NCBI GenBank assembly: GCA_949825025.1
Contig: OX463788.1
Span: 33,405,078-33,469,077, forward strand
From: Siphlonurus alternatus
Taxonomy: Eukaryota; Arthropoda; Insecta; Ephemeroptera; Siphlonuridae
DNA length: 64,000 bases
Direction: 5' to 3'
Under the pieces are notes generated by a model, which was given only the letters and a program-made list of their open reading frames with translations, searched no databases and was not told the origin of the DNA. The stretch's first letter is position 1, and every line of letters begins with the position of its first letter. Shown piece by piece: positions 12,916 through 27,030 of the stretch. Both the position numbers and the translations under genes were made by a program.

Positions 12916-13778
12916 CCCTCCCTACTTAAACAGCATAATTAATACATATTATTTTATGGATCAGCTTCTCATCTCTATAAAAATTTGACACAGTTAAATT
13001 AGTGTAATGTATTTCTTTTAAAAAGATTTTAGGAAGGAAAAAAGTCTGTAAGGTATAAACAGTGTCGCACTGGTAAAAATTGTGTTAAATCATCAAACAC
13101 TTAATTAAAACATTTGACTATATATATATATATAAGCATCTCTGGTTGAACATAATTGTGCCTACTATATATATAGTTTCAAATGCAAAACTATTAGAAA
13201 TATAATAATAATTAAGGCTTACTGGATTATGTGGAAAACGAGGCTTTTATTATTAGTGGACACAATTATACGATTTATGTTTAATTGTTAAATTGTCTGT
13301 GATTATCTACTTCCCTATCTCTACGGTCTGGTAGAACCTGGTAAGGTGGCTGGTACAAAACTTGGCCATCTGCAGGTACAATTTAACATTATATCCGTAC
13401 CAGCCTGGCTGGTAAGAAATGGTCGCTCTGCATATATATATATATAGCCTGCATGGTTGGTAGGACTTTACCTGGTGTGCTGGTATGGGATACCAGGTCT
13501 TACCTGGCTATAGAGCTTGGATCAAAATTTCCCTCCCCCCTCCTCCTGCCTTAAAATATGCTGGTTGCTAATTTAATTTATGTATACTTACTGTATATAT
13601 TTCAATTAAAAGGATAGAATAGGATAACCAATGCAACAAGGCCTTACCAATCTAAAAAAAAGTCACAGCAGTTGAAAATCTTGTGGTTACTACAGGTTCC
13701 CTTGAAAAATATTTACATTTTAAGTTGATTCGCATTGTTTGGATGCTTCTCCTCAGTCGCAACTATATAAGTACTTAA

Positions 13779-14163
13779 GGGTAAGATAACACGAACAATC
13801 GATTGTTGGTAGTCCCATTTGATTAACATGTAAACCTTAGCAACCTCATAATGATTCTGAATTTTTTTTTTAGAGACAGTTTTTGGCATTAAAAAAATAT
13901 GGAGAAAATTTCAAAACAATCGGACGATTCAATTTTTTTAAATTAATTTTTTAGTTTTGGTCTCCATGGGAAAGCCCTATACTGAAAATTTAAAAAATTC
14001 ATTTAAAAAAATTGGATCGTCCGATTGTTTTGAAATTTTCTCCATATTTTTTTAATGCCAAGAACTGTCTCTCAAAAAAAATTCAGAATCATTAAGAGGT
14101 TGCTAAGGTTTACATGTTAATCAAATGGGACTACAACAATCGATTGTTCGTGTTACCTTACCC
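13779..14163. mobile_element. MITE family A, copy 3
   Basis: Complete palindrome with TTAA at 13775-13778 and 14164-14167, in the same arrangement as copy 1 (GTCCCATTTGATTAACATGT, CGGACGAT). No coding potential. Confidence 0.9.
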
Positions 14164-14551
14164 TTAAAATTATTTTTTAGTGAACCTGTGTTTATTGGTA
14201 ACACACACACCTTGCTGGTTATTCCTACCCTTTTAATCATGATCATCACGAACTATAAAATAGTTTTTTCTTTTTTTTTTTTTTTTAATTTAAAATTGTC
14301 TAGCTTTAGTGTGTTATTATTGTCTTATTGACTTTAATATTTATTTATTTTGTGAAATCAAGTTTTTATTACCATCTTACTTTGATGGAACAAACATATT
14401 GCACATGAAATGTCCGTAATATATGCTCCCAGCTAGCTCTGACAACTCAAAAGCCAGTTTTTCTAAAGAAAATGCACCTCCTCATGCATCCAATTGCTGC
14501 ATGACTATCCTGACTGATTCACTCACAACATCAGGTGATTGCTTATGATCA

Positions 14552-14615
14552 GTCTGACGTGATCAATGTTGTCTTGTACGACCTTTATGTTTGAATAAAA
14601 ATTATTATTATTATG
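14552..14615 (+). repeat. Probable retroelement 3' tail
   Basis: GACGTGATCAATGTTGT-TTGTAC ... GTTTGAATAAAAATTATTATT resembles 28523-28600 (GACGTGATCCATGTTGTTAA ... TTCGAATAAAAAA). Both end in an A-rich or ATT microsatellite after an AATAAA, as expected for 3' ends of non-LTR elements or processed inserts. Confidence 0.4.
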
Positions 14616-14794
14616 ATGGATTGTTAATATAGTCCATGCATGGTCGCCCCGGAAGGGAGCCTACAAAAGTCTATTAATTGCTATGTCGATTCCACAAAGA
14701 GACAGGAAGTTATATAATTTCAGCCACTTTCTGATCAGTTCCCCATAAAACAAGAAAAAAAAAAGTTTTAGCATCAGGAAAAAAAATCAATTAA

Positions 14795-15144
14795 GGGTAA
14801 GGTAACGCCACCAATGTTAAAAAAAATCCCTCTCACAAAAATTCTGAAAAAAATTTAAAATGTTCTCCTCTATACCCCCTATCAGTACCTAAAATATCAG
14901 GTGTACAAATACGATCTAGTTTTTGAGTTATAAAATTTTAAAGTTGACTACTTTAACATGGAGAAATGAAACTCCCATGTTAAATTAGTCAACTTTAAAA
15001 ATTCATAACTCAAAAACTAGATCGTATTATTTGTATACCTGATATTTTAGCTACTGATAGGGGGTGTAGAGGAGAACATTTTAAATTTTTTTCAGAATTT
15101 TTGTGAGAGGGATTTTTTTTAACATTGGTGGCGTTACCTTACCC
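14795..15144. mobile_element. MITE family D, copy 2
   Basis: TTAA at 14791-14794 and 15145-15148; ends GGGTAAGGTAACGCCACC; body with TCAGGTGTACAAATACGATC in inverted copies. Full-length palindrome. Confidence 0.9.
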
Positions 15145-15397
15145 TTAAACATTACATGTCTTGCAAAAATTTTACAACATTACTTACTATATAGCCAAAA
15201 GACATTCAAGATGCATATTAGTTATATCTATATTTTTTTGCCATGTGTATATATATATAATCTATATTTTACTCTGTTCTGCAAAATTGATTGACTTTTT
15301 GAGTTTTCAGAGTTAATTGGAAGCAAGTTACGGACTTTCATCGTCATGCAATATATTATTATGTTTTATGGTATAATATATAGCACATCTGAAAAAT

Positions 15398-18300
15398 GGT
15401 AAGCGGACCAAATACCCCCGGACTAAATATCCCCGCCCGGACCGGACAAAATACTCCCGGACGAAATACCCCCTTGTAAGTGGAGAGGGGCGGGTGACCG
15501 ACGCGGGAGGGGAAGTTGACTTTATTTATAAAGTCTGTTTCTCTGTCGTTTGTCTGACGTCACGCGCGTCGTATTAAAAAGAAGTAAAAAGTTAGTAACG
15601 CCATTTTTCACAACAAATATATTATTATATTATGTAATATTCAAAGTATATTCATAGTTAATGTCGTATCAAGATCTCAAATTGCGTCTTTAATTTTATT
15701 ATACCAACACATACTCAAAATTGTGCCGCAAACAAACGATTTTTGTATATATATGCTATGCTAGCTTACTTTGATTGTGCGGCAATTATAAATTGTCTCA
15801 GCGTTTTGCAGCAAGATTTTGAAGGTTTTTAAGCGATTTTAGGTTTTTAAACCTATATAGCTAGGTGTGCCCCTAGCGATTTCAGCAAAGCCGGAAATTA
15901 ACAAATATTTCGGGCTTTTTTGCTCATTTAAATTTGAACATTTCTAGAAGTGCTCAAATCGAAAAAAGCAATCCCCGACGAGAAGTTTTATATGGGGCTT
16001 TGCTCATTTAAATTTGATAATTCTAGAGGTGCTCAAATTTTTAAAGTCTAGCTGTTTTTCTGTCGTTTGTCTGACGTCACGCGCGCGTCGTATTAAAGAA
16101 GGAAGTCAGTAACGTTAGGCCAATACATTATGCATTAATTTATCATATCATTCATATCGAATTAAAATTAATGCGTAACATATTTTGATACGATACATTT
16201 TATGCATGTTAAATATTAGTGTTTATTGCATTTTTTTTTCAGATTTTTTTTTTTAACTACAAATTTTCAAAATCATCCCTATATTTAACTTTAAAAAAAA
16301 ATTAAGTAAATTTTTTAGTTTATTTTTTTTAATTCTGATTCGATTGGTATATATAGGTCTAAAAATGCAATATTTTTTATTGTTTCTGGTCCCCCGGTGC
16401 TATAGGTGCCGTGAACACTTAACGTAGCATATATGTGTTCACTTCCTGAAAAAACTTAATTTACTTGTTGTTCTATTTATTTCCTTATTTATTCCTTAAA
16501 TTCCGTTTCTATTTATATATGTTGGCACCAATTAAAGCCCGAATTCAATGCGCACATCTAGGTGTGCCCCTAGCGATTTGAGCAAAGCCAAAATTAACAT
16601 ATAAATTTGAACATTTCTAGAAGTGCTCAAATCGAAAAAGCAAACCTCGACGAGAAGTTTCATTTCGGGGTTTGCTCATTTAAATTTGATCATTTCTAGA
16701 AGTGCTCAACTCGAAAAATACAAACCATGACGAGAAGTTTTATTTCGGGCTTTAATTGCTCACTGTTTTGATCATTTCTAGAAGTGCTCAAAGCAAAGTG
16801 AAAAATAATAATTGGAAATTGTGCCGTATTATAGTAATAATTTGTAAAATAAATAATTAAAACAATAAAATATTGTGAATTTAATAATATTTTAATTACA
16901 TCACTTTTTTAAATAAGTAAAAAAAGAAATACAAATTTAGCATTAGCGTGTATATTATTTTTTTTAATTAAAATATTTCTTTCTGTTTTATTCAAGTCAT
17001 ACTGAAAAATACGATTTTGTCACACTTTTTATATTAATATTGTATATATTATGTTAGATAATTTAAATAAATTATTTACAGCTGATATATTATAAAATCA
17101 TTTTAATTTGATTTACAGAACTTGCTATAAGAAGCAAAGAGCTCCTCAAGATAGTACCAAACCTACTAATTTAAAATAAAAATAAAATAAATATTACCTG
17201 ATCTTATTACTACCTGAACTTGACTAATTTTTGCAGGGATTACTATCATGGCATTTTAAATTTCATCTAAATTTTTTCTTTGCACAACATGTTTTAGATT
17301 GACAACCTTTCTTATAGTTGCAAAACACAAAACCTTGCTTTGAATTTGCTAATGCTGCTGCTGATCTGAGACACCCTTTTCTTTGTCATGAGTGCATGGT
17401 ACGTCGTCTGAACTTAGAAATTGTTCATCTGCAACCTGGAATTCATTGCTAGAGTATATATAAATTGTAATCATACCCTTTAATTATAAAAAAATGATAA
17501 TAATAAAAAAATTAAAAGGGTCTCTCCTGCAGTGTGAAAAAATCGTATTTTTTTCAATATGACTTGAATAATACAGAAAGAAATGTTTCAATAAAAAAAA
17601 TTACATATACACGCTATTAAGGGTAAGGTAACGCCACCATTGTTAAAAAAAATCCCTCTCACAAAAATTCTGAAAAAAATTTAAAATGTTCTCCTCTACA
17701 CCCCCTATCAGTAGCTAAAATATCAGGTATACAAATACGATCTAGTTTTTGAGTTATGAATTTTTAAAGTTGACCAATTTAACATGGCAGTTTCATTTCT
17801 CCATGTTAAAGTAGTCAACTTTAAAAATTTATAACTCAAAAACTAGATCGTATTTGTATACCTGATATTTTAGGTACTGATAGGGGGTATAGAGGAGAAC
17901 ATTTTAAATTTTTTTCAGAATTTTTGTGAGAGGGATTTTTTTTAACATTGGTGGCGTTACCTTACCCTTAATGTTAAATTTGTATTTTTATCAATAAATT
18001 AAAAAAGTGAATTATATATAATTAAAATATTATTAAATTTACATTATTTTATTATTTATTGCTATAATGCACTTTTAGAAATGAGCAAACCCTGAAATAA
18101 AACTTCTCGTCGGGGTTCGCTTTTTCTGATTTTAGCACTTCTAAAAATGATCAAATTTAAATGAGCAAAGCCCCATATAAAACTTCTCGTCGGGGATTGC
18201 TTTTTTCGATTTGAGCACTTCTAGAAATGTTCAAATTTAAATGAGCAAAAAAGCCCGAAATATTTGTTAATTTCCGGCTTAAATTTGCTCAAATCGCTAG

Positions 18301-18800
18301 GGGCACACCTAGCTAGGTTTAAAAACCTAAAATCGCTTAAAAACCTTCAAAATCTTGCTGCAAAACGCTGAGACAATTTATGATTGTCGCACAATCAAAG
18401 TAAGCTAGCATAGCATATATATACAAAAATCGTTTGTTTGCGGCACAATTTTGAGTATGTGTTGGTATAATAAAATTAAAGACGCAATTTGAGATCTTGA
18501 TACGACATTAACTATGAATATACTTTGAATATTACATAATATAATAATATATTTGTTGTGAAAAATGGCGTTACTAACTTTTTACTTCTTTAATACGACG
18601 CGCGTGACGTCAGACAAACGACAGAGAAACAGACTTTATAAATAAAGTCAACTTCCCCTCCCGCGTCGGTCACCCGCCCCTCTCCACTTACAAGGGGGTA
18701 TTTCGTCCGGGAGTATTTCATCCGGGGATATTTCGTCCGGGGGTATTTCGTCCGGTCCGGGCGGGGGTATTTCGTCTGGGGGTATTTGGCCCGTGATTCC
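15398..18800. mobile_element. 3.4-kb long-TIR element, MULE-like (family F)
   Basis: Flanked by TGAAAAAT (15390-15397 and 18801-18808; nine bases if the preceding C is counted). The ends begin GGTAAGCGG and GGAATCACGG and carry clustered motifs of the type GGGGGTATTTCGTCCGG. The inverted arms run many hundreds of bases inward and include the GAGAGGGGCGGGTGACCGAC block and copies of CATTTCTAGAAGTGCTCAAA. No transposase frame is visible. A family D MITE is nested in it (17621-17967). Long TIRs with an AT-rich 8-9 bp duplication suggest a non-autonomous Mutator-like or foldback element. Confidence 0.85.
17621..17967. mobile_element. MITE family D, copy 3, nested in family F
   Basis: TTAA at 17617-17620 and 17968-17971; ends GGGTAAGGTAACGCCACC. 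It lies inside the 3.4-kb long-TIR element, so it inserted after that element did. Confidence 0.9.
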
Positions 18801-20194
18801 TGAAAAATAGTACAGTATATAGTCACCCCGAAAAGTGGTTTCAATTTCATTGGTATTTACTTTGAGATAAAGGGTGCTAATTAATTAGTCCATATGCAAA
18901 TTTTTAAGTGTTAAGAATTAATTGTGTTTGAGATTTATCTTTTAATTTTGCATGATTTCATTATTTATTCGTATAATATATACTTACCAACATTACTCAT
19001 CTAATATATACAGATGTTTTGCTTTTAATATTTTAATTACCCGATTAGTTTGTGATCTTCTAGAGCAAAAAATAAATAAATTACAACGAAAATATATAAA
19101 ATTGGTTGCTGTGTATGTCATGTGCAGCCTAAATGTTTACATCTGTATGGTTCATGTATAATAACAGTACCTTATTGTTAACTTAATTTTTCCTACATTT
19201 CAATGAATGCCACTCAGTGGATGAGAAAAATACAATTATATTCTAAATATATATATATGCCAAAAGAAACAAAATGGTTTAAAAATTGACTTAAAATTCA
19301 TATTGCAACTATTTTTCTTAATTATTAAAAGCTTGAATTTATTACAATTTCAAGAGTTGTGCAATTTTATTTGCATAGAGCAGTTCTAATTTTCTACATA
19401 TTTTGTAAATTACCTGATGTATACTGTACGTATTACATATTAATATACAAATCGTCTAAATCTTTCTAGTCCACTGCATTGATCCCAAAAAATTGTATAT
19501 ACATCTATAAAAGTTATGTTCCAAGTCTGACCTGTATTTTATTTCAATCACTCTGTTGTTTTTTAATTGCCATGCTATAAAATATACACATTTTATAGGT
19601 CCTACATAAAAATATACATTGCAGCTTATATATACAGTATTTCAGCATGTATATATTCAATGTATTTCGAATCAATAAATATAGGCGTTCTAAATATTTT
19701 CTTTACATTTTCCTAAAATTTCTAGACAAATTTAGCTGAAAATTGTATTATTCTCAGATCTTTTTCTCTCAGGCTTTCTTTTTGTTTTCAGGAATATAGT
19801 TAATTCCATTCCCTTTTTAAATAAATACATTTTGCTGGAAATATATTGCAGAAGTTGCATGAAGAAATGTACGTTCTGCCCATGCATTTTCTGGACCTTA
19901 ATTCACAGTAAAAAATTTCAACATATTTAAATTTCTACCAGCATATTTAAAAAAAAAAAGTGGATGGAAATTATGTAGAACGATTCTAAATCTTAAAAAA
20001 AAGGATGGAATATATATAATTAATATGGTGAGTCAGTAAAATAAAAAAAGATGTCGTTACATTCCGCATTGTTTCCAATCTTAAATTGTTTTAAGACTAA
20101 AAAAAGTAGAAATTGTGTTGGAAGAAACAAGAAAATTAGGAAAACAGTGTCATATAGGAACTAGAAACCATGTAAAAAAATTAGATATATATGT

Positions 20195-20258
<64 letters not shown>

Positions 20259-21166
20259 ATATATATATATATTTATTTATTTATTTATTTTATTTCAAAC
20301 AACTGGTTATACAAGATAACATGGTTCACGTCATAGAATAAGAAACTGTAAAACAACACAACAAAGCAACAAAACAATAAATACAAACAAATCACAATAA
20401 TATACAGAGACCATCAGATAAAAAAAAAAATAAAATAAAGATTACATCGGTAGTCATCTGGCAAAACCGGTCAACTGGCTTTTTTGAAACTTTACAGGAG
20501 AGCCAAAAAACACTTTTTTGAGCGTTGTAAAATTCATAAAATATTTGTGTTTTTACTGATTTTTATGATTTTTTTTTGTGGTATCATTTAATTACAAATG
20601 TAGCTTGTAGTGAAATCAAAAATTCAATACAATAAATAATGAATTCAGGAAAAAATAAAATGTCCCAAAATTAGCCAGATAGCCGATTTTGCCAGACTCA
20701 GATTCAGGAATTTGTAGCCACTTGGCCGGTTTTGCCAGACTACAATTAGGTTTTTTTCCACCAGTTATCCGCTATTGCCAGACTCAAATTCAGGATTTTT
20801 TAAATTTAACATTATAAAATAAGTTAATAATTAAATTACCATTTTCTTATATTGAGCAACTGGATTTAAATCTACATAAAAATTAATATTACATAAAATA
20901 ATTATTGCGTATAATAATCATCACTTGAAATTGGAGCTTAATTGTTGTGCTTCTTGCATTATACAGTAATTTATAACAATTATGCTTTGTAAGATAATAA
21001 ATTACTATAGCTTTTGAACATTATTACGCAATATAATTCTCTATACCAATGTACAACATGTACTTCAATTATAATTTAAAATAATATACTCATTAAGTGG
21101 GTATTGTAGGTTCAAAAAAAGTTTATCTACACAAAATAAACAACAAGTTTGACTATGTGGGAGGTA

Positions 21167-21430
21167 CGGTGCAGTGCGCTTGACCGGGTCTCATCAGATC
21201 ACTGAAGTCAAGCAACGCCGAGCCTTGTTAGTAGTTGGATGAGTGACCATTTTCAACAAAAAATACATTATCCACCCAGGGGTAATAAATCATTGTTCTT
21301 TTCCATTATGTGCTTCCCCTTGGCTTTGGACCATTGCACTTCCGATTCATTGACAAAAGCTGTAGCGACCATCCTGGCTGAGGTTTCCACGTTTCCCTCA
21401 GTCGCAGGTAAATTCCGGGAAGAATTGCAA
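21167..21430 (+). mobile_element. 5S-derived SINE, 5' part, split by a foldback-like element
   Basis: The head GGTGCAGTGCGCTTGACCGG ... TCAAGCAACGCCGAGC ... GTAGTTGGATGAGTGACC aligns with the 3' two thirds of 5S rRNA (internal promoter region). The body then has CTGAGGTTTCCACGTTTCCC. It is interrupted after about 21430 and resumes at 24582 with AAGGCCGTGGCCGCCCCCTT. Confidence 0.85.
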
Positions 21431-21461
21431 TTAATTAATTAATTAACCCACGAGTAATTAA

Positions 21462-24400
21462 CCCACGAGAAAATAAGAGTGAAAGCTCACAACAAATTCA
21501 CTCGCACATTATATTGACTCCAATTAACCTAAATTTCGCCCCTTTTTGGAGTCAATATGCGCGAGCGAATTAACGTGTATTGATGCACTTTGGCGATGGT
21601 TGGTACTTTATATTGACGCATTTTCACGTATTTTGATTAATATTTACAAGTATTGACGTATAAATGCCTGCCGAAATACTTCGCTCGACTTCATGCACTT
21701 TCAGGTATATTGGCTCGCGCATATTGACTCCAATTCACCTAAATTTCGCCCCTTTTTAGAGTCAATATGCGCAAGTGAATTAACGTGTATTGATGCACTT
21801 TGGCGATGGTTGGTACTTTATATTGACGCATTTTCACGTATTTTGATTAATATTTACAAGTATTGACGTATAAATGCCTGCCGAAATACTTCGCTCGACT
21901 TCATGCACTTTCAGGTATATTGGCTCGCGCATATTGACTCCAATTCACCTAAATTTCGCCCCTTTTCTGAGTCAATATGCGCGAGTGAATTTGATATCAT
22001 ATATTGGCACATTTTCATGTAATTTGATTAATATTAACAAATATTAACGTAAATGCCTGCCACCAAAATACTTCGCTCGAATTCACACACTTTCAGGTAT
22101 ATATACTGGCTCGCACATTTTGACGCCTTTTCGTGAACTTTCACACTTTCATTGATTAATTTTTTTCCTAAAGTCCATTCATTCAAATTCACTCATTTTG
22201 ACGCTTTTTCAGGAACTTTCACGCTTTTATCAACCATAATTTTTTTACAAAGTCCAGTCATTCAAGTTCACTCATTTTGACGCTTTCTCACGAACTTTCA
22301 CGCTTTTATCAACCATAATTTTTTACAAAGTTCAGTCCTTCAAATTCACTCATTTTGACGCTTTTTCATGAACTTTCACGCTTTTATCAACCATATTATT
22401 TTACAAAGTCCAGTCATTTAAATTTAATATTTTTCAAACCTTTTCACGAAATTTAATTCATTCATTTAACAAGTAATTTTTTCACAAAGTCTATACATGC
22501 AAAATTCATTCATTCCCACGAATTTTCACACCATCATTTACCAAATTTTTACACATGGTCTCATGCATTTTTCGTCGCAGGCTAGCTCACCAAACCATTG
22601 GAAGTGAATGCAGTCCCATGGCCTCAGTCCATGGATACCTGAAATGTATGAAAAATCCACAAAGAAACGCGCGCAAATTTTTACGTACAGTAATAAAGAT
22701 TTGTTCTCATTTTTTAATTGTCAAACATCGAAAGCAAAATAAAAACAATAATTTTTACAAACAGAAATATAGGCCGGTATACAGATATACAGCTAGTAAA
22801 ACGAGAGGCTTATAAAAAAAAAACTTACTAGGCTGACTATATATTATAGCAGTATAAGGTTTTCACTACTTTTTAATGATTCCTTTGAATAATTTAACTA
22901 TTAAAGGAATTATTTTCATACTTCGTCATAATTAAATAAATTAAGAACTGTTTTTACTTATCTGATAGAACTTCTCGTCGTGGCTTAATCTTCGATATTT
23001 TATGCGACTCCAAATCTGAGACATTTTGAAAACTCAACCGACAAAAATGCAACATTGAATTTTCTCTTTTTACATCATAAAAAGTGCGAAAAAATGGCAA
23101 ATATTAACACTGGACAAACGAATGGTAACCTAACTTCATTGTAATTAACTATTTAATGTTCAGGAATAAGTAAAACTTCACTTAAACACCTCATAAATCA
23201 CCATACACACACGTGGAGCTTTCTATAACCTCTCTGCGTCAGCCATCTTGTGTTACTACCAACGTTGACTACCAACCGCCAAGTCACATGACTTCCGGTC
23301 ATGCGACCAGATTTGTAGAACATTTTTTTCATGAAGTCCCCTCATGCATATTCACGCATTTTCACACTTTTCCACGCACTTTCACCCATTTGTCGACGAA
23401 CATTTTTCATTAAGTCCCTTCATGCATATCCACGCATTTTCACACTTTTTCACGCACTTTCACCCATTTGTTGACCCTTTTTTTTTAATAAAGACCACTA
23501 TATAATGTATTTTCACGCATTTTCACACATTTTTACGCACTTCGACCATTTGTCGACTAATTTTTTTCCTAAGTCCCCTCACATATGAATAACATTTTTT
23601 CACGCCTTGTTCCATGACGTCACTTGTTGGTCATGGGACGTCAAATTTCCTACTGAGAGATGCTGAAAATATGTTAAAATACATTAATATGCACTAAAGG
23701 ATGTTGTTAAAAAAAATTGTCGAACAAATAGTTCAAAGTGCGTGTAAATGTGTGAAAATGCGTGAAAAAACATTAGGGGTCTTTACTAAAAAAAAATGGT
23801 CAACAAATGGGTGAAAGTGCGTCAAAATATGTCAAAATGTGTCAATTTGCATGAGGGGACTTTATAAAAAAAAAAAGGTCAGCAAATTGGTGAAAATGCG
23901 TCAAAATATGTCAAAATGTGTCAATTCGCATGAGGGGACTTTATGAAAAAAAATTGTCAACAAATTGGTGAAAATGCGTCAAAATATGTCAAAATGTGCC
24001 AATTTGCATGAGGGGATTTTATGAAAAAAAATGGTCAGCAAATTGGTGAAAATGCGTCAAAATATGTCAAAATGTGTCAATTTGCATGAGGGGACTTTAT
24101 GAAAAAAATTGGTTGACAAATAGGTGAATGTGCATGAAAAAGTTTCAAAGTGAGTGAACGTACTTTGCATCAAACTGGCTGAATGTACGTCAGTATACAT
24201 GAACTGACTTTATAAAAAATGTTGGATCATAATTGGATGAAATTGCGTGAAAATTCATGAAAATGGGTGAGTGGAATCAACTCAATTTGCATCAATAGAG
24301 GTGAAGTTGATACTAAATTAAAAATACGTCACTTTATGTGAAAATGCGTGGAGTTGCTCTATTAGTCAACTATGTGAATATTAATCAGTATATGTCAATA

Positions 24401-24581
24401 TGGATGGGTGAAATTGCTTGAAATACACTTAATTGTTTTGTTAAATTATTAAAAATTTGTTAAAATGCGTGAATGACGCATCAATCTGCATGAGAGAGTC
24501 GTCAATCGGCTTCAACATGTGGGAAAATGTGTGAATTTTACACTCGTATTCACAATTTATTCGCATTTATTTTCTCGTGGG
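21462..24581. mobile_element. 3.1-kb foldback-like element of tandem sub-repeats inside a SINE
   Basis: Terminal inverted repeat CCCACGAGAAAATAA at 21462-21476, mirrored at 24567-24581. The left half contains a 210-bp tandem repeat (ATTGACTCC starts at 21513, 21723 and 21933) and a 78-79-bp repeat (CTCATTTTGACGC at 22192, 22271 and 22349). Roughly 80-bp units follow at 23320-23570, and similar units run in the opposite orientation at 23760-24130 (GCATGAGGGGACTTTATGAA). Strand-inverted arrays around a unique core (22550-23300) are the layout of FoldBack elements. It splits the 5S-SINE beginning at 21167. No coding function seen. Confidence 0.75.
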
Positions 24582-24660
24582 AAGGCCGTGGCCGCCCCCT
24601 TCCGGAAGAGCCCGCGAAATGCTAAAGTTAAGTTAGGGTTCGGGGTTTCAAAGTTGTATG
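24582..24660 (+). mobile_element. 3' part of the split 5S-SINE
   Basis: GGCCGTGGCCGCCCCCTTCC-GGAAGAGCCC matches the corresponding tail of the tRNA-headed SINE at 48935-49230 (GGCCATGGCCGCCCC ... GGAAGAGACCC), so it completes the SINE begun at 21167. Confidence 0.8.
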
Positions 24661-24781
24661 TAATTAGACGAATTAATAAATAGAAGTATAACCAAATTAG
24701 AGGGTTTGATTAAAAAATTGCTTCTTCTTTATTTTATTATTTTTTTTCATTTTTTTTTTTTTTTTTTTTACTTCAAGGTTA

Positions 24782-25148
24782 CACCCCTAAAGAGCTTACA
24801 GCTCGCGGTGGGGTAATGGGTATATAAGGATAAGGTAGGGAAAGGATGGTGGCCCCCGGCTTGTTATGCATCCCAGCATATACTGAGGTGAGACTGAAGG
24901 AATCGTGGAAAACCTCAGTCAGGACGGACACCTCTACTTTTTATCAATGGACCAAAGTGACGTCCAAAGCCTGGGAAATCACACACAAGTGCATCACTGC
25001 ACTGGGTAGAAAGAGAGAAGAATTTACCGAGTAGCGTAATTTTTACTTGAAACGGTCACCCATCCAAGTACAAACCACGCGTGACGTAGCCTGACTTCGG
25101 TGATCTAACGATAACCGGTCGAATCAATGCACTGCGCCACGCTCGACC
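24782..25148 (-). mobile_element. 5S-derived SINE, copy 3
   Basis: On the minus strand the order is GGCGCAGTGCATTG, the 5S-like GATCACCGAAGTCAGGCTAC, TACTTGGATGGGTGACCG, the body, and a tail ending in an A-rich tract (plus-strand T-run at 24745-24770). Intact in outline. Confidence 0.88.
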
Positions 25149-25214
25149 TACATATTCGCTATACCCTTCTTTTATAATTATTATTTGAAAACTATAAAAA
25201 ATATTTATTATATA

Positions 25215-27030
25215 CAGTAAAACCTCGATTTAACTAACGTAAGTTGAAGGGACCGAAAAATCGGGACTTCATAAATTCGAGGTTCGTAAACTCGAGGTCC
25301 TCGAAAAAAAAATTAAAAATGCCATAAAACGTTTGAATTAACAAGTTGTTGCAATAAAAATTCATTGTTATGATTTATTCAGAATTATTCGAGTAGTAAA
25401 AGAGATGAAAACAGTAGAAAAATATGAAATAGAGTGGGTTAAAAAGATCGCGATTTACGCGAGTGATCGATCGCGTTTTATATATTTAAGTCGCGCGGTA
25501 ATTCGAGACGACGTGAAAACATAAAAATAAATCAAAATGTTAGTTTAAGACTCATACTATATGGCATCAAAAATTAATAATGTAAATTACATTGACGTTA
25601 CATCTCTTAAAAAATCGCAATTTTTACAAGAATATATCATAACATCGCGGACGTGACTTGAAGGGGGGCGGGGGGAAAGCTTCAATCCAATTCTGTGTAC
25701 TTTAGGTCTTTTAGGAAATGAAAGAACTCGTATTACTTTCGTTTTCAAAATTCGTAATCGACATTTGAAATGCAGTCAACATTACTAAATTTTTTCTATG
25801 CGCGTATTCATGTCAATAAAATAAAAATAAGTACATTTGTACTGTTCATATAGGATACGCGATTAATATTCTATATAACGACGTGCGTTTTATTTTATTT
25901 ATTATTTTACTTTTTATTTCCTATATAATTTATTGAATGAAATTTAAAATTGAACATTAAAATTGAATGAAGTTTTGAGGGCGAGTACTCTATTCATGCA
26001 GCAATGCGATTGTGGGTCATATATGATCTGGCTAAGAGGATATATATTCGACACATTGTTATTTTTAAGATCACATTTACATCGTATTAGACCACGCAGT
26101 TGCCATACAAATAGAAATTTTATTAATAAAATATTGTTTTTTGACTGTAAAAAATAAAAAATCCTTCGAGTTGACGCTATAAAATAAAATTAATAATCTC
26201 GATCGTAAATTTTACGTTACAACGTGAGCAAATTTTAGGTTATAGGTTAAGTGCATGTGGGTCAAAATGAAATTATTTTTTTAAATTGCCAGCCAAATTT
26301 TAATAAAGCATTCAATTTAAACGTTAAATTTAATAATGAATCTCTGAAAATGCAGACCGCAATCTCTTAATTGATTCTCAAAACTCTCAAAAGTTTCGTA
26401 TTTTGCTGCTGCGGAATATGTATACATATTCGTTTTTTATTTGATACTCTGTGATATCCTGCTAATTTATTTTTAATTTATTCGCGTGAATGTTCGTGTG
26501 TCGATGATAAAAACATTTTTATAACCTTAGTTTCACTCCTTAATTTCTGCAAGGTCAAAACAGCCTATTACATTTTTTATTTTTTAATCTCAATAAATAT
26601 CCAACAAACTCTCGGCGAATTGACGATTTCTCGTTAATTAGTTTGCGCGCTAAACTGACGCAATCACGCGACTGACCCGAGATTATTCAAATCATCGCAT
26701 CTTCATTATTTTTTTTTTCTCGCGATCACAAATTTTACGTCACGAGTGTCACGACGCGGGCGTATTTTACGTTACGTCGCGTGCGTAATTTACATTTAAA
26801 GTGACGCTTTAAATATCGTTTTTATGACAAATATATTCGTAAACTCGAGGTTAATGCTCTCTAGGGACCATTTGAACACTTCGTTATTTCGTAAATTCAA
26901 ATTTTCGTAATTTCAAGGTTATTTAAAATGCATTTCCCTATCTAACTGTTCGAGACTTCGGGACCGAGAAAATACTTCGCAAAATCGCGAATTTCGTAAA
27001 ATCGGATTTCGTAAAATCAAGGTTTTACTG
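25215..27030. mobile_element. 1.8-kb pogo/Tigger-like element, non-autonomous
   Basis: TA at 25213-25214 and 27031-27032 flank ends starting CAGTAAAACCTCGATTTAAC and CAGTAAAACCTTGATTTTAC, matching the classical Tigger/pogo terminal consensus. Sub-terminal motifs with TCGTAAA and CGAGGT recur in both arms. I see no transposase. It is the innermost layer of the 20.4-27.4 kb stack, next to the second SINE. Confidence 0.85.

Noticed and set aside
21513..24130. CRISPR-like array (regular repeats of about 80 and 210 bp)
   Set aside because: The genome is eukaryotic, the units are contiguous without unique spacers, and the repeats lie inside a transposon with inverted ends.
24780..25034. Protein frames across 5S-SINEs (also 53556-53777 and 58860-59178)
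   Set aside because: They recur only because the SINE recurs; copies contain frameshifts relative to one another.
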